64,000 nucleotides of DNA, taken from positions 8,263,267 through 8,327,266 of the forward strand of contig OZ038462.1 of assembly GCA_964036295.1 (NCBI GenBank), in the 5' to 3' direction. This document shows, piece by piece, positions 37,101 to 48,040 of the stretch. The DNA is from Plumapathes pennacea. Its lineage: Eukaryota; Cnidaria; Anthozoa; Antipatharia; Myriopathidae. The first letter of the stretch is position 1. Each line of letters starts with the position of its first letter. The position numbers were made by a program, and so were the translations under genes. The notes below the pieces were generated by a model. That model searched no databases. It was not told where the DNA came from and worked only from the letters and a program-made list of their open reading frames with translations.

Positions 37101-37368
37101 TGTATTGTGCTGGTTTGTCAGAAAAACAATAGATTTTGCTCATTTGCATTGTATTCGACGCATGTGAATTTTGACGTTCGAAACAGGCCTAACTGTTCTC
37201 ATTAGTTTACTCAATCAATGCTTTTTGTGTTTGATTGTGAAAGTACGTTATGTATGTAGATACGTAGCGTATTACGTAAACATGTAAACAATATTGTTTG
37301 TGTATGCATTTGTTTCTCTCTCTGCACCGTCAATAGTTTCTTTCTTTTTTGTAACCGCAGCTGCATAG
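25178..37368 (+). CDS. Secreted PAN-EGF-Cys-rich protein (lectin-like gene 2)
   Basis: Exons seen: 25178-25540 (signal peptide plus PAN/Apple, 121 codons), 25721-25835 (EGF, six cysteines intact), 36273-36554 (nine-cysteine domain), 37361-37368 (two codons then TAG, at the start of a dead fibrinogen exon). Phases 0, 1, 1 fit throughout, predicting 255 residues. The PAN core is C-x3-C-x5-C with a fourth cysteine, and N-glycosylation sites occur at N-V-S and N-S-S. Linking the front exons to those 10.4 kb downstream is inference, based on gene 4 having the same order in a shorter span. The intron has been inflated by repeats and a transposon. Paralogous ends such as the nine-cysteine exon have no firm family name; the closing R-R-L-C-P-C is distinctive. 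The product is secreted and probably binds a ligand; its function is unknown. Confidence 0.65.
26280..27010. repeat. Intron segment conserved among genes 2, 3 and 4
   Basis: Blocks such as gaagtcaaggttttctaatt (gene 4) and caaaaatcccctaaaa recur at 26850-26960, 42400-42475 and 46510-46600, so the intron after the EGF exon descends from one ancestor in all three genes. Confidence 0.75.
27100..27211. repeat. Near-perfect 112-bp palindrome
   Basis: Left arm acaattatcc then gggcttgccgaatatggatt; the right arm is its complement, with a centre of ggcgccgcgcc. The whole element can fold into one hairpin. Typical foldback MITE; no coding. Confidence 0.9.
27212..28917. other. Gene 2 intron, unassigned
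   Basis: Contains an aactagaaatacgataatcgc segment also found near 21102, a doubled segment ggtccgattgtgttgag at about 28246 and 28298, and open frames of up to 102 codons with no recognisable motifs. Nothing else is supported. Confidence 0.35.
28918..29310. repeat. Dispersed repeat family, copy 2
   Basis: Begins aaacggtgaaatttgccaag and ends gatt/atggcgacccgcttggagtc. Best matched by the copy at 30405-30785, including catggcaagcaagcttgcct-like and tctgcatcttgttgt-like text. Confidence 0.75.
30137..30279. repeat. Long hairpin (foldback element)
   Basis: Left arm gcgtagatcgagttatggat then gggaagtttggagagc; the right arm is gctctccaaacttccc followed by attcataactcgatatacgc. Arms of about 45 bp, with an inner palindromic gagttgctc/gagcaactc loop. 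Confidence 0.88.
30405..30785. repeat. Dispersed repeat family, copy 3
   Basis: Starts aacggtgaaatttgattgtt and ends ggcgacccgcttggagtc. Only 1.1 kb separates it from copy 2, in the same orientation. Confidence 0.75.
30860..31078 (+). pseudogene. EGF-exon 3' tip and donor, duplicated
   Basis: aggagagaaatgtgagaggtaa repeats the last bases and donor of the EGF exon and continues with the same intron text as after 25836 (gtgtccacttccaacttccg). The left junction (tgcaatatggctgtat) also occurs in gene 4 near 46781, so this partial duplication predates the split of genes 2 and 4. Confidence 0.75.
31079..32045. repeat. 0.95-kb block shared with gene 1 intron
   Basis: Runs from caagttttgtcgcgtgaaaa to the gcccagca(t) text and matches 3693-4630. 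Gene 4 jumps directly from gtagtaaa to taacgac at the equivalent place (near 47005). Holds a cactcccaag-type MITE at about 31193-31383. Confidence 0.65.
32344..34211. mobile_element. Kolobok-like DNA transposon, non-autonomous
   Basis: Exact TTAA on both sides (32340-32343 and 34212-34215). Terminal inverted repeats start agtgcacataag and extend about 107 bp with roughly one mismatch (compare 32344-32450 with 34105-34211). The 1868-bp body carries a broken THAP-domain ORF. TTAA target duplication together with a THAP protein is characteristic of the Kolobok superfamily (piggyBac shares TTAA but not THAP). No transposase core was recognised, so it is probably moved in trans. The arms' near identity indicates a recent insertion. 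It sits in gene 2's intron and is absent from gene 4 at the matching place near 47303. Confidence 0.85.
32600..32827 (+). pseudogene. THAP zinc-finger domain, frameshifted
   Basis: ATG at 32600 opens [10 protein letters not shown], the start of a THAP (C2CH) DNA-binding domain, reaching F-P-N-D. The frame starting near 32700 then carries the V-x-x-K-R-x-x-W block, and the original frame supplies [11 protein letters not shown] in place of the usual C-S-x-H-F. So two opposite frameshifts are needed and the zinc-ligand histidine is a tyrosine. THAP domains recognise transposon ends. This copy should not be functional. Confidence 0.8.
34230..35310. repeat. Repeat-rich part of gene 2 intron
   Basis: 34260-34500 shares text with 21110-21420. 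34640-34740 contains gactgacgtttcgactacct and tcatcttcagagtcaa, text of a kind I associate with anthozoan repeats (not verified). No gene supported. Confidence 0.4.
35315..35752 (+). other. Unassigned 145-codon ORF
   Basis: An open frame with a charged first third ([13 protein letters not shown] pattern) and two hydrophobic stretches. I do not recognise it. It lies in repeat-rich DNA inside gene 2's predicted intron and has no visible splice support. Probably a transposon-protein relic or chance. Confidence 0.25.
36273..36554 (+). CDS. Nine-cysteine domain exon of gene 2
   Basis: Acceptor cccttttctag and donor acag|gtacgt flank a 282-bp exon, phase 1 at both ends, 94 residues. Pattern: N-C-R-D-N-C near the start, then A-C, F-P-C, N-P-C, E-C, N-C and the closing R-R-L-C-P-C. 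The gene 4 version is 288 bp; the length difference is two codons and several substitutions keep the frame, which suggests purifying pressure. Comparable cysteine-rich modules occur in invertebrate secreted proteins and next to some glycosyltransferase domains, but I could not name a family with certainty. Confidence 0.7.
36559..37100. repeat. (GT/TATG)n microsatellite split by a MITE
   Basis: The gtatgtgtgtag-type microsatellite at 36559-36670 resumes at 37027-37100. Between them is the element at 36671-37024. Confidence 0.9.
36671..37024. repeat. MITE with G/C-homopolymer ends
   Basis: Ends are cc then a run of G followed by tactc, and gagtac followed by a run of C then gg. Inner parts gtgttccgccga and tcgggcggaacat are also inverted. 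The inside repeats ataccctgtttaagaca-type text. About 354 bp, non-coding. Confidence 0.85.
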
Positions 37369-38226
37369 GATTGTTCTGATCTGTACAACACCGTTATCAC
37401 CAAGGCCTACTCCGGGTCCTAAAGTCGCCATAATTTAAAGCGACGACCTAAGGTGACTTAAGAAAAATCTAACTGGCCTAATTTTTGTAAATTGATTTAG
37501 GGCGATTTAAGGCGACTTTAAGTAAAAGACATTTCAGGAGATTCTGAAATGTCTTAAAAGACATTTCAGGAGATTCTGTTTATTGCGACTTACAGCGACT
37601 TAAGGTGATTTAAGACGATTTAAGGCAGCTTTAGGATCCGGAGTAGGCCTTCATCACAAGTGGCGTGTACTCCGTCGATCCCGCTGACGCCAAAGGAACT
37701 TTCTCAATTTAATGTGACATGACAACCGACGGAGGCGGCTGGACAGTGTTCGATAGAAGACAAGATGGCTCCCAAGATACCCAGAATGGAGTGAGTACAA
37801 AGCGGGTTTGAGAGAGCTGACCGGCGGGTTCTGATTAGGAAACGATAAGATTCATCGCTTGACAGACAGCAGACCGAGCGAATTACGAGTGGAGCTAGAG
37901 AACTGGAACGGCGGTACAGCTCATGCCAAATATGGTAGCTTCAGGCGCTGTACAAGCTGAGTGTTGGCTCGTATTCAAGGACCCCGGAATCCCCTTTTCA
38001 AACTATCACAACAACATGAAGTTTAGCACCAAGGACAGCGACAATGACAAGAAGAGTATTAACCGTGCTGCGACCATGAAAGGCGCCTGGTGGTTCTCAG
38101 TCTGACATAAACGGACAGTACCTGAGAAACATGGTGGATACTGTGGGAGTTTGCTGGAATGACTACAGAACGTGGCTTTCCTTGAAGTTTGCCGAGATGA
38201 AACTGCGACCGACAAACTGCCGCAAA
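37361..38226 (+). pseudogene. Dead fibrinogen-domain exon of gene 2
   Basis: Clear homology to gene 1's terminal exon (D-C-S-D-L at the start, D-N-D calcium loop, G-A-W-W, K-L-R-P near the end). It has a TAG at 37366-37368, a MITE at 37402-37651, TAA at 37710-37712 where gene 1 has the Tyr of V-Y-C-D, further stops and frame changes, and the N-C-A cysteine changed to Arg. Two of these lesions and the MITE are shared with the gene 4 copy. Confidence 0.92.
37402..37651. repeat. MITE inside dead fibrinogen exon (copy A)
   Basis: Ends aaggcctactccgg and ccggagtaggcctt with t(c)ctaaag inside each. The interior repeats gcgacttaaggtgatttaag-type units. Flanking atcacc / catcac suggests a short target duplication. 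Same insertion point as copy B (48867-49090). Confidence 0.9.
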
Positions 38227-38678
38227 GTGACAATTTCTCCCGCATAGAGCAGTGGTCTGCATTGATATACATTTGAACAATCAGAGATAAAAGTTAACGG
38301 AAGTCGCAATGTAACTTGTTTCCAGACCCATTTGCGCGCTCCTGAATCCTGGGAATGAGCTATTACATTTTTCGCGTTTTGAACGTTGGCACTCGCGATA
38401 TTCAACTAACCTTGGTTGCTGGCCCCTCAGAGTTTCAAACGGGTTAATTTTTCACTTGCAGATACGATCTTTGGCCACAAAAGGAGGGCCTGGCACAGTC
38501 TAGACGTGGACACGACACTACACGATAAAACCCGGCAAGACACGACACAACAGAATTCAAATGCACCAATCACTGACGAGCTTGATATAAAAGCAACTTT
38601 CTCAGAAATTGTACTATGATTTTAAAAGTGGTAAGAGGGCTTTGTGTCGTCCGATGTCTGTCTGTAATCACACCTATT

Positions 38679-38994
38679 AGAGCGGTTTTCGGACGACTGT
38701 CGAAAGTAATTGTGTGATTGCTTTGGTTTTGCGTTTGCTTCGCTTTCGGATTGGTCCACACGAGTTTGTCAGCATGCTCAGCCAATCAGAGACAAAACCA
38801 AAACCAAAACCAAACACTTCTCACGCAAGCGATGGCGTGTACTCGCACTGCTGATTGGAAAGTAAAACCAAACGCAAGACCAAACGCGAATTACTTTTGC
38901 TTCCAATTGGCTGGACTGTTTTCCCTCAGTCTTTGTGATTGGCCTGTGTGATTACTTTGGTTTTGGTTTTCGACAGTCATCCGAAAACGGCTCT
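38679..38994. repeat. 316-bp MITE, agagcggttttcgga ends (copy 1)
   Basis: Terminal inverted repeat agagc(g/c)gttttcgga(c/t)gactg. The interior is rich in ggttttggtttt / accaaaacc and gattggc. An equally long copy lies in the opposite orientation at 56400-56715. Confidence 0.93.
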
Positions 38995-39462
38995 ATTAAT
39001 GATAATGATTTAGGATTTATATAGCGCAAATTCAATGTACGTATGATACAGTAATTACAATGTATGAGATCGAACCGAAAGCATTGAAGTGTGACGGTAT
39101 GGGCCAATTCACATACAGTCACACTGATCTCGGACTCCACTCAGTCCTATTAATATCGATATTAATAATATTAATTAGTTGTATTAATGCACTAAAATAG
39201 CAATCAGTTCCAGAAACAACTTTCAGAAAGTTTGTATCGTATACAGTTTTTCGGTCGTGCGGTCACCTTAGTTTTGAGTCAGCGGTAATTGCACAAATCT
39301 GTGGATTCAAGTGCAGATTTTGTAGTTCTGTAACGTGTTTGTAAAACCTCAAGAGGCTTACCGTAAATCCTCGAATAAGCGCCCCGAGTTAGGGTTAATT
39401 TAACACGTTTTAAACGTTTGGCAAACTAACTAAACGAAAATATTTTAAGCCCTATACGAACG

Positions 39463-40260
39463 GCTTACGTTGTGTTGTTTGTGGGTGCTTATTCGAGTAT
39501 TTACGGTAGTCAATACTAGACTCAATCCCTCGACTATAAGTTAGTTCAATGCATTTTCTATAACGTAAGTTGTACATAAGAAAAACGGGGCTTGCACTTA
39601 CAAATATACTCAGAAGCGGTAACTGAGCTTTTAATGCAGTCGTGACACAAAATAAAATAAGCAGCAAACTTGAATACAGAGACATCCAATTCTTCTTCTA
39701 TTGAGTTCCCCCCCCCTCCCCCCTCCTTTTGAACGCCCAAAATATACTCTAAAACAGTGCAGTGAAAGCAAAATCAGAGGCATATCGGGCATACTTCGTT
39801 GCCACTAATTTTGAACTCCAACAACGACAGAAGCCGATCGAGCAGCAAACGCGCCAAGACCCTGAACGAATACGCCGTTTTCTCGAACTTCCCAGTGAAT
39901 GTGAATGTATAATTTCCGGGCCAATTAGCTTTGTACCACACGTTATAGAACACGGATGCGTATTTTTCTGCTCTCCTCATCGCAATCTCTGGGTCGGCCA
40001 CTTCATGACATTAAGCCGCCATGTCGCGTTGTCTTGGAAACAATGGAAAAACTCATTGGTGACTCGTAACAGCCGAAAAAAAAAAACAATAATAAAAAAA
40101 AAATTACTTGTCTTCAACATTGTTATTTCTTTTTCAGAAGATCCAATGGCCGTGACTGAAGACGATTTGGTCACCACACCGCAAAAGTTGAATTACTTCA
40201 AGTTTACACGAATTCGGTTCCAGTCTCTCAGCCTTGACATTGCCCCGTTAAAATATAAAA
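39463..40260. repeat. Upstream segment duplicated at 49186-49890
   Basis: Text from gcttacgttgtgtt through agtcaat.ctagact and aaacagtgcagtgaaagcaa recurs at 49186-49500 and on to about 49890. In the duplicate it is joined directly to the truncated fibrinogen relic, so 37746-39462 was lost there or inserted here. Confidence 0.85.
39774..40001 (-). other. Unassigned 75-codon ORF, duplicated
   Basis: Starts M-A-D-P-E-I and ends C-P-I-C-L. The duplicate at 49498-49722 keeps both ends but is frameshifted in the middle. No motif recognised. It could be a short gene pointing away from gene 3 or simply conserved duplicated DNA. Confidence 0.25.
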
Positions 40261-40596
40261 TTACTGCATCTGAAAATCTCCATTCACAGGAATTTTCCTG
40301 TGTTGATTAAGACAGACTATATTTTTTGAGGAACCTCGTGTGGCATATAGTTATCCTCGTGAAACTAATTAAAAATACAAAATTAAACAAGATCAATGAT
40401 TTACAGGCCGACACATGCAGTAATATTATGTTTTGAATATACAGTGCGGCTGCAGGTGTTAAAAAGTAGTTTGCTCTATACTACAGGTCAAAGCCGTTGA
40501 TTAAAATGATAAAAGAAGATAACAAAAATTCGAAAAAATACAAACAAATCTTAATTTATTGCCGTTGTCTCCGTTCCATTTCAAAACTGTCGTGTA

Positions 40597-40764
40597 TGAT
40601 TTGTCGAGATGTATAAACAGTATTATATAAGTGGCACAGTCTGCAATCCTGCAGTAAAGAAATATACTCCTCCCTTATTGGCTAATATTCAATTGATTGA
40701 CATGCACATGGAAGGCGGTAAAAAAAAAACATCTTCACCTCCAGAGGACCAATTTTTATTGGTC
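40597..40764 (+). promoter_or_regulatory. Conserved upstream block of gene 3
   Basis: Same order of landmarks as upstream of genes 2 and 4: tgtcgagatgtataaaca (TATA-like), agtggcaca, cctgcagtaaag, ttattggctaat (reversed CCAAT box), attgattgaca and catggaaggcgg. Here a ten-A run puts the upstream ATG in frame with the main start, adding about 20 residues if used. Confidence 0.65.
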
Positions 40765-42566
40765 ATGACTGGGTTAGTAAGACCCGTCCTGTTCTTCGCT
40801 TGTGTTTTCGTCGTACACTTCTTCTCCGAAAACGAAGTTCTGTGCGCCAAAGGACTGGCAAGGAACTTTGAACTGGAACTCGCTTACGCGAACTTTGTTG
40901 ATCAACTGTTTCACTATCTCAACGTCAGCCAAGTCGGATCATATTTGGTGCATACACTCGAAGACTGCGCTGCCGCTTGTATTCGCAGTGTTTCTTGTTT
41001 CTCCTTCAACGTGGCAGTACATCCTGACATAAACGGCCATTTACTGTGTGAGCTTCTGTCCTCTGACAAGTACAACTCGTCCGACAAGTTCGAACCAAGT
41101 CCGTCCTTCCACCATTACAGTATCTATGTAAGTTGCCTTCTTTATTTTAAGAAGATCTGCTGACTTGCTTTGTATATAGCGTGAAGATTCTACTAATTCC
41201 TTGCTAAGTAATTATATTCATTGCTATAGAGTCATAGTTTCCGTTTTTGTATTAGTAAGAAAAAGGAAATTCACAAACCTTCTGTAATCCGTATTTTTGT
41301 AGACTCCTTGTTCCGACAGCCCCTGTATGAATGGAGGGATGTGCATCGCTTTGTATTTTCATGATGACTTCAAATGCAAATGTCCTACAGGATTCACAGG
41401 AGAGAAATGCAAGATAGGTAAGTTTGTTAAACTAAAATTACTGACATTCTAATAGCAGTGTCCACTTCCAACTTCCGAACTGTCAAATGGATCCTAAAGG
41501 TGTGACCACTCAAATGAAAGCTGACTCAATCATAAGTATATGAAAGCTTTAAACGACTAAAATAGTACTGATAGAAACCCCTGAGGAATAAATCCACCAA
41601 GTGGCGTAAATAAAAATAAAAAACACTTTCAAAGTAATTACTGGTAAAACCCAGGCCACTCGTGATTGTTATAGTGAGCTGGCAATGAAATATCGTCTAA
41701 AATCTTGTGGGATTTCGCACTTTTCTTCGATTTTCGTTACTTGTTTAGATGAAAATTTGTTGTCGATTATGTGTTTTGAAATATATTTGCTGTGAATGTG
41801 TAAAACCTGACATTCAATCACCGCGCACAATATGTTAAAGCCTGTTTACACACAGCGCATTTAATCGGTAAATAATGTGCGCTTTGCGACGAAAATTGGA
41901 CAGGGCAGGTGAAAGTGATGAAAATTTCGCACGACGACTCTACATTTACAACTTCTCAAGTGCAAGCGGCACTTTGTCGCCGATGGATATGTGCTGTAAG
42001 TCGCTACTAAACTCCGAAGAAGACGTCATCTTGCTCTGGCGGGACTCCCTTAAATTTGTAATTATATTGTCGCGAGTTATGTTCCTCTGGCCCTGGTCCG
42101 TGAATGAACTCCCAAGTCGAGCCAACTGAAGCCAAGTTTGCAAAAGCAGAACTTGCGTGCGGGCTGCCAAAGGGGATCCCGAAACGTCGAGTTCGGACTC
42201 GAGTTATACTTAGAGTTAAAAATAATAATAAAGGGAAAATGAAGTTTCTTTTTTTCGCTCCCAAAGGTTTGTAATCATTTCACGCTGCATGAACACTATG
42301 TTTGCAGCCTCGGTTGGGGCCATTATTAAAGATCTGTTAGGTTTCCTTGTCGCGTCCGCAGAGTGACTTAAAAGGAGTTTAAACTTTAAATAGAAAAGTT
42401 ATCAAAAATCCCCTAAAAACCCATTAACGCGCAGAGCGAGGGAAGTCAAGGTTTGCTAATCACCACGGCACACAAAATAGATATTCAAAACCCCTGCTCG
42501 TTCCAAGGAATAAATAAATCCACCTGCTGTCGTAAATAATAATAATAATAATAAATAGTAATAATG

Positions 42567-42624
<58 letters not shown>

Positions 42625-43481
42625 GAGCGCCTAAGAGGGTTTGAACGGCGGCCATGTTGGATAGCAGGAACAATACAATTTTCCTCTGAGAAAGAAAGGC
42701 TATTGTTATGGAAAAATATTTCATTATTTCAAGGAAGTGTCGACTTTTTCTCCAGAAACTTCAATCAAATCAGTAAGAGTGCCGTTTTTGTGAGTTTTGT
42801 GGTGAGGCTGTTGTGTGAAATACAACTGATCGCGTTACTTTGTATGGTGATCGTTTCTATTCTATTGCATGGTCGTCAGTATTTCTGATATCTCAAATAC
42901 CTCAGATTTCCCACAACAAGTCGGGTTTCTATTTGTCTAAAGAATGGCTCTGACAGTAGCAGTTGTAGCAGCACTTGGTAGTTGTAGTGGCACTGACTGC
43001 TACTTCCAGTATAGTAGTTAGCAGTAGTAAACTTTAAAGTAGTATAGTAGCGCAGGGTCATCTCGTGCCGCTGGTCGTTTTATAAGAACTTGGTTTTTTT
43101 TTTCCTATTTTAGCCTGTGATGCTCCTTGGGTGTGGTTCCAGCCGTCCTGTTACCTGTTTTCAGACAAAAATGGCTATTATTCTTCCGCAAGAGATTTCT
43201 GCAACAGTCTCGGTGCCAAACTTGTGTCCATCAAGTCTGAGCACGAGCAAACCTTCGTCGCTGGTAACATCAAAGGTCACAGTTGGCTTGGTATGACTGA
43301 CGAGGGACACGAAGGGACGTGGATTTGGGAAATGGATGGATCCACGGCCAACTACACAAATTGGAATTCAGGGGAACCAAATGGTCAGACATCGGAGAAT
43401 TATGGATTGATTTTTAGCGACGGAACGTGGAATGACTGCCCTCCAACTTATAACTGGTTTTATGTTTGCCAGAAATCATAA
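40765..43481 (+). CDS. Secreted PAN-EGF-C-type lectin protein (lectin-like gene 3)
   Basis: Three exons, 40765-41127, 41303-41417 and 43114-43481, phases 0 and 1, giving an intact 281-residue protein. Signal peptide about 1-22, PAN/Apple C-x3-C-x5-C (C68, C72, C78, C95), EGF 122-159 with six cysteines, C-type lectin domain 160-281. The lectin domain is the long form (C161, C172), with W-L-G at 217-219, E-P-N at 247-249 (mannose/GlcNAc-type specificity in this family) and W-N-D at 265-267 (calcium/sugar site). The usual inner cysteine before the W-N-D loop is Tyr256 (codon 43401-43403), leaving C268 without its partner. The ATG at 40765 aligns with genes 1, 2 and 4; an in-frame ATG upstream would bury the signal peptide. 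Expected to be an extracellular carbohydrate-binding protein. Confidence 0.88.
42531..42624. repeat. (TAA)n microsatellite
   Basis: About 95 bp of TAA units in the intron before the lectin exon. Confidence 0.97.
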
Positions 43482-43832
43482 ACAGTGGGAAAAACAAAAC
43501 TCGACACAGGTTCCACTAATGTAGGAGAATTAATCAATTTGAATCAAAGGGGAATTATTGTAGACTAGTTATATATGCAAATGTGGTTGACTGAGTATTG
43601 TTCGCCGGATTTACCAAAGTAAAACGAGATCACAACACTTGTAGAGTCTGTTGTAACTGTAAGCTTGTAACTGGAATTAAAACACGCTAAGGAAAATATA
43701 TAATTTATACTGTTTTTTGTATCAATTCGCAAAATGAACGCCTCAGTCTTCTTTCTTGTCTCCTGTGTTGTCCAGTTTGTTTAACTGTCGAGCCCCTGTT
43801 CCCCTATTGCTTTACTAAAGTAATTATAGTAG

Positions 43833-44099
<267 letters not shown>

Positions 44100-44129
44100 C
44101 TGGGGGAATTAGCGAGTGGTGCCTTGTTA

Positions 44130-45054
44130 CAGTCCGGCGGGTTCTTTTATATTGAGTAGATTAGGACTAGTCAGGACTCCTTGTCGTTTAATTCGGCCCG
44201 AAGACCTTCACCAACCGACTCTCAGGCAAACTCCACTTCAAAGGAAAGGACGCCAATAGTAGTTGGACAAGTTAAGTCCGGCTCGACAAAGAACAAAGTT
44301 TACAGGATATTAATTCTAACACCTCTAGACCTGTCTACTCATTTCATATTCTGTTCACTTTGCATCACAAACAGAGTTCACACCTAGATCTGAGCAGCTG
44401 GCAAGACTAGATTTCAAAAGTTTCAAAGTCTTTTCCTTTGGCAACACATGCCTCAAAAGGAACTAACGTTATGAACATCTCCGAAGGGTTATAGAGTTAA
44501 GGTTTAGGATTAGGGTTGGAGAGACATGTTATAAAGGGATGGCTCAAAAGGACGCCAGGTCCTTTTAATGTCATCCCTTTTAGTCTTCTCCAATTTGGTC
44601 AGCGGCATCACAAAACTTGAAACCGATCCACAGTGGACTATTTTTCATGTTTACACTAATTCGGTTCCAGTCTCTTAGCCTTGACATTGAAATTACTACA
44701 TCTAAAAATCTCCATTCACAGGAATTTTTCTGTGTTGATTCAAGCATAATCTATTTTTTGAGGAACGTCGTGCGGCATAGAGTTGTGCTCGTCACACTAA
44801 AATACAAAATTAAACAGGATCAATTATTTACAAACCGATGTCCACAATGCGGGTCATATTGAGCAATTAGGCTTAGGTTTACAAACATATGCAGTAATTT
44901 TTTGTTTTTAATATACAGTGCAGTTGCAGGTGCCAAAAGATAGTTTGCTTTTTACTACAATTCAAAGTCAAAAAAAAAAAAGAATCGAATATTGAAATAA
45001 CTCTCAATTTGTTGCCGTTATCTTCGCTTCAATTCAAAACTGCTGTGTATGATT
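44130..45054. repeat. Spacer upstream of gene 4
   Basis: 44450-44700 matches 49930-50205 (cgttatgaacatctccgaag, ggttggagagacatgtt, aaaaggacgccaggtccttt, gccgatccacagtggact). 44640-44960 matches sequence upstream of genes 2 and 3. No gene is supported. Confidence 0.8.
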
Positions 45055-45210
45055 TGTCGAGATGTATAAACAATATTGAAAGTGGCACAATTTGCAGTCC
45101 TGCAGTAAAGGAATATACTCCTCTTTTATTGGCTAATATTCAATTTATTGACACATGGAGGGCGGTTAAAAACGCATCTTCACCTCCAGAGGATCAAGTT
45201 TTTGTTGGTA
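45055..45210 (+). promoter_or_regulatory. Conserved upstream block of gene 4
   Basis: Same landmarks as genes 2 and 3 (gatgtataaacaatatt, agtggcacaa, cctgcagtaaagg, ttattggctaat). The upstream ATG in catggagggcggt stops after four codons. Confidence 0.65.
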
Positions 45211-47957
45211 ATGGCTGGGTTAGTAAGACCCGTCCTGTTCTTCGCTTGTGTTTTCGCTGCACATTTCTTCTCCGAAAACGAAGTTATGTGCACCAAAGGA
45301 CTGGCAAGGAACTTTGAACTGGAACTCGTTTTCGCGAACTTTGTTGATCACCTGTTTCACTACCTCAACGTCAGCCAAATAGAATCATATTTGGTGCATA
45401 CACTCGAAGACTGCGCTGCCGCTTGTATTCGCAGTGTTTCTTGTTTCTCCTTCAACGTGGCGGCACGTCCTGATATAAACGGCCATTTTCTGTGCGAGAT
45501 TCTGGCCTCTGACAAGTACAACTCGTCCGATAAGTTCCTAGCAAACTCGTCCTTCAATCATTACAGTATCTACGTATGTTGCCTTCTTGGTTTTAAGAAA
45601 ATCTGCTGACTTGCTATGTATATAACGCGAAGGTTTTGCTAATTTCTGTTTTTGTATTACTAGCGAAAAAGTGAATTCACAATCCATCCGTAATCCGTAT
45701 TTTTGCAGACTCCTTGTTCCGACAACCCTTGTATGAATGGAGGGATGTGCATCGCTTTGTATTTTCATGACGACTTCAAGTGCAAATGTCCTGCAGGATT
45801 CATAGGAGAGAAATGCGAGATAGGTAAGTTTGTTAAACTAAAAACACTGACATTCTAACAGCAGTGTTCACTTCCAACTTCCGAACTGTCGAATGAATCC
45901 TAAAGGTGTGACCACTCAAATGAAAGCTGGATCAATCATAGGTACATGATAAGAAAAGCTTTAAACGACTAAAATAGTACAGACGCGAGCAGTAGTAAAA
46001 TAACGAAAAGGAGCTTTTTATGTAGGAATTGAACAACAAAAATATAAGACAGAAACCCCTGCTCGCTTCAAGGGTAAAATCCACCAGCTGTCGTAAATAA
46101 CGATAATAAAAACTTTTAAAGCAATTACTCTGAAAACCCAGGCCACCCGTAATTGTTAATGAACTGACAATGAAATATTCACTAAAACCTTGTGGAATTT
46201 TGGAGTTTCTTTTTAATTCCGAATTTTCGTTACTTGTTTAGATAAGTATTGTCGATTATGTTTTGAAATATCGGCTTTGCTGTGAGCATGTAAAACCTGA
46301 GATAAAAAGATAAAAATAGATAAATAAAGGAAAACAAACTCAGTCTATTTTTTCGCTCCCAGAGGTTTGTAATTATTTCACGCCTTTGCCGCCTAACAAT
46401 GTGTTCAGCCTTGGTTCAGCCCACTGTAAAGATCTTTGTTAGGTTTCCTGGTGTCGTCCGCACGGAACGGGCTTCAGTGACTTAAAAAAACTTCAAAATT
46501 TTAAATAAAAAGGTAACAAAAATCCCCTAAAATTAACGTGCAGCCCGCGGGAAGTCAAGGTTTTCTAATTAAAACGCCACACAATAATTAAGATAACTCA
46601 AAACGGTAGTAAACATTGTTCTCCTAATTTCATTTAACAATTTATAGAAATTTTACTCAGCATTTCGATTATGTTGTAATTCACCGGAAGCCGTCGACTT
46701 GCTCTCGTGCGTGATTAGTGGAATCGTGACATGTGACCGAACATTCGATAATAAACAATTTATCACACTAAAAGTCGTGTAATATGGCTGTATTTTTAGT
46801 CGTCGTCAGAGGAGAGAAGTTTTAAATACAAAAGTTTGTTTAAACTAAAAGTACTGGCATTCTAATCGTAGTGTCCACATCCAACTTCCTTCTGTCAAAT
46901 GAATCCTAAAGGTGTGACCAATCAAATGAAAGCTGGTTCAATCCATAAGTACATGATAGGAAAAACTTTAATCAACTAAAATAGTACAGACGCGAGCAGT
47001 AGTAAAATAACGACTGTAGGAATTGAACTGAAAAGAAAAAGACAGAAAACCCTACTCGCTTCCATCTTAGCACTCGTTTTGGCTTGCATTGCATTCGAAA
47101 ATGTAAAGTCGTGTAATAAGTACACATATCTGTTTCATTATCTGCACCGTCGATTTATAGATTGACTTGTTTTTACAGTCTCAAGGGGTTGTTCTGACCA
47201 CTTCCCCCCCCCCCCCCCCCTACGTTCTTGAAGCGTTATCGCGCGGTGTAGAACGAGATTTGAGAAGAATAGTGGTACAATGGAACCTCTATCTCCATTT
47301 AGGGGACACTTTTCCTTATCCCGAGGGTGTCCCCTTAATGGACGTCCCACTGTATATTTTCACTGCGTGTTCGCGCATTCACTCTCATTGAATACCCAAG
47401 AAACCTAGGGGGACTGGTGGATTAAGGCTAATGGCGTATCCGCATGCGCAGACATTAAGTTCCAAGTACGGAGTATTCTGTAGCCTTCAACTTTACGTTC
47501 GCGCTGTGATGCCTTGGCCTCCAACCAAGAGCAAGAGAACCCCTGTGTATTTGTCTTCATGTCCACTATTTTGCATTATTACCAAAATTTTCCCATTGGG
47601 TGGGGAGGGTGGAAGGTCCCATTAATACCATTCCCCCAAATTACATGCCTTTTCTCTCTTCTAGCAATCAAGTACTTCATGGCAGATCTTGGACAAAATT
47701 GTCGTGACAACTGTAAACAGCAAGGCATGGCGTGTTTTGAGCAAGGAGGGTTTCCTGGTGGCAATGCGCTGGATATATTTACACAGCTCGGTTTCCCTTG
47801 TACGACTTCGCAAGCCTACAAATTTGCTGATAACCCTTGTATTCATCCACCAACGAAACACTGCTGGGGAGCGACAAACATCCCTCACAAAATCGATTGT
47901 GCAGATGGACATAATCAAAATATGCGCCGACTTTGCCCATGCAAATATACAGGTATG

Positions 47958-48040
<83 letters not shown>

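Larger units (their letters stand above)
35835..37745. repeat. Segmental duplicate A (gene 2 tail)
   Basis: Matches 47115-49190 (gene 4 tail): the ttatagattgacttgttttt acagtctcaagg segment, the nine-cysteine exon, GT microsatellite, tagatacgtagcgtattacg, the dead fibrinogen start and the same MITE inside it. Confidence 0.88.
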
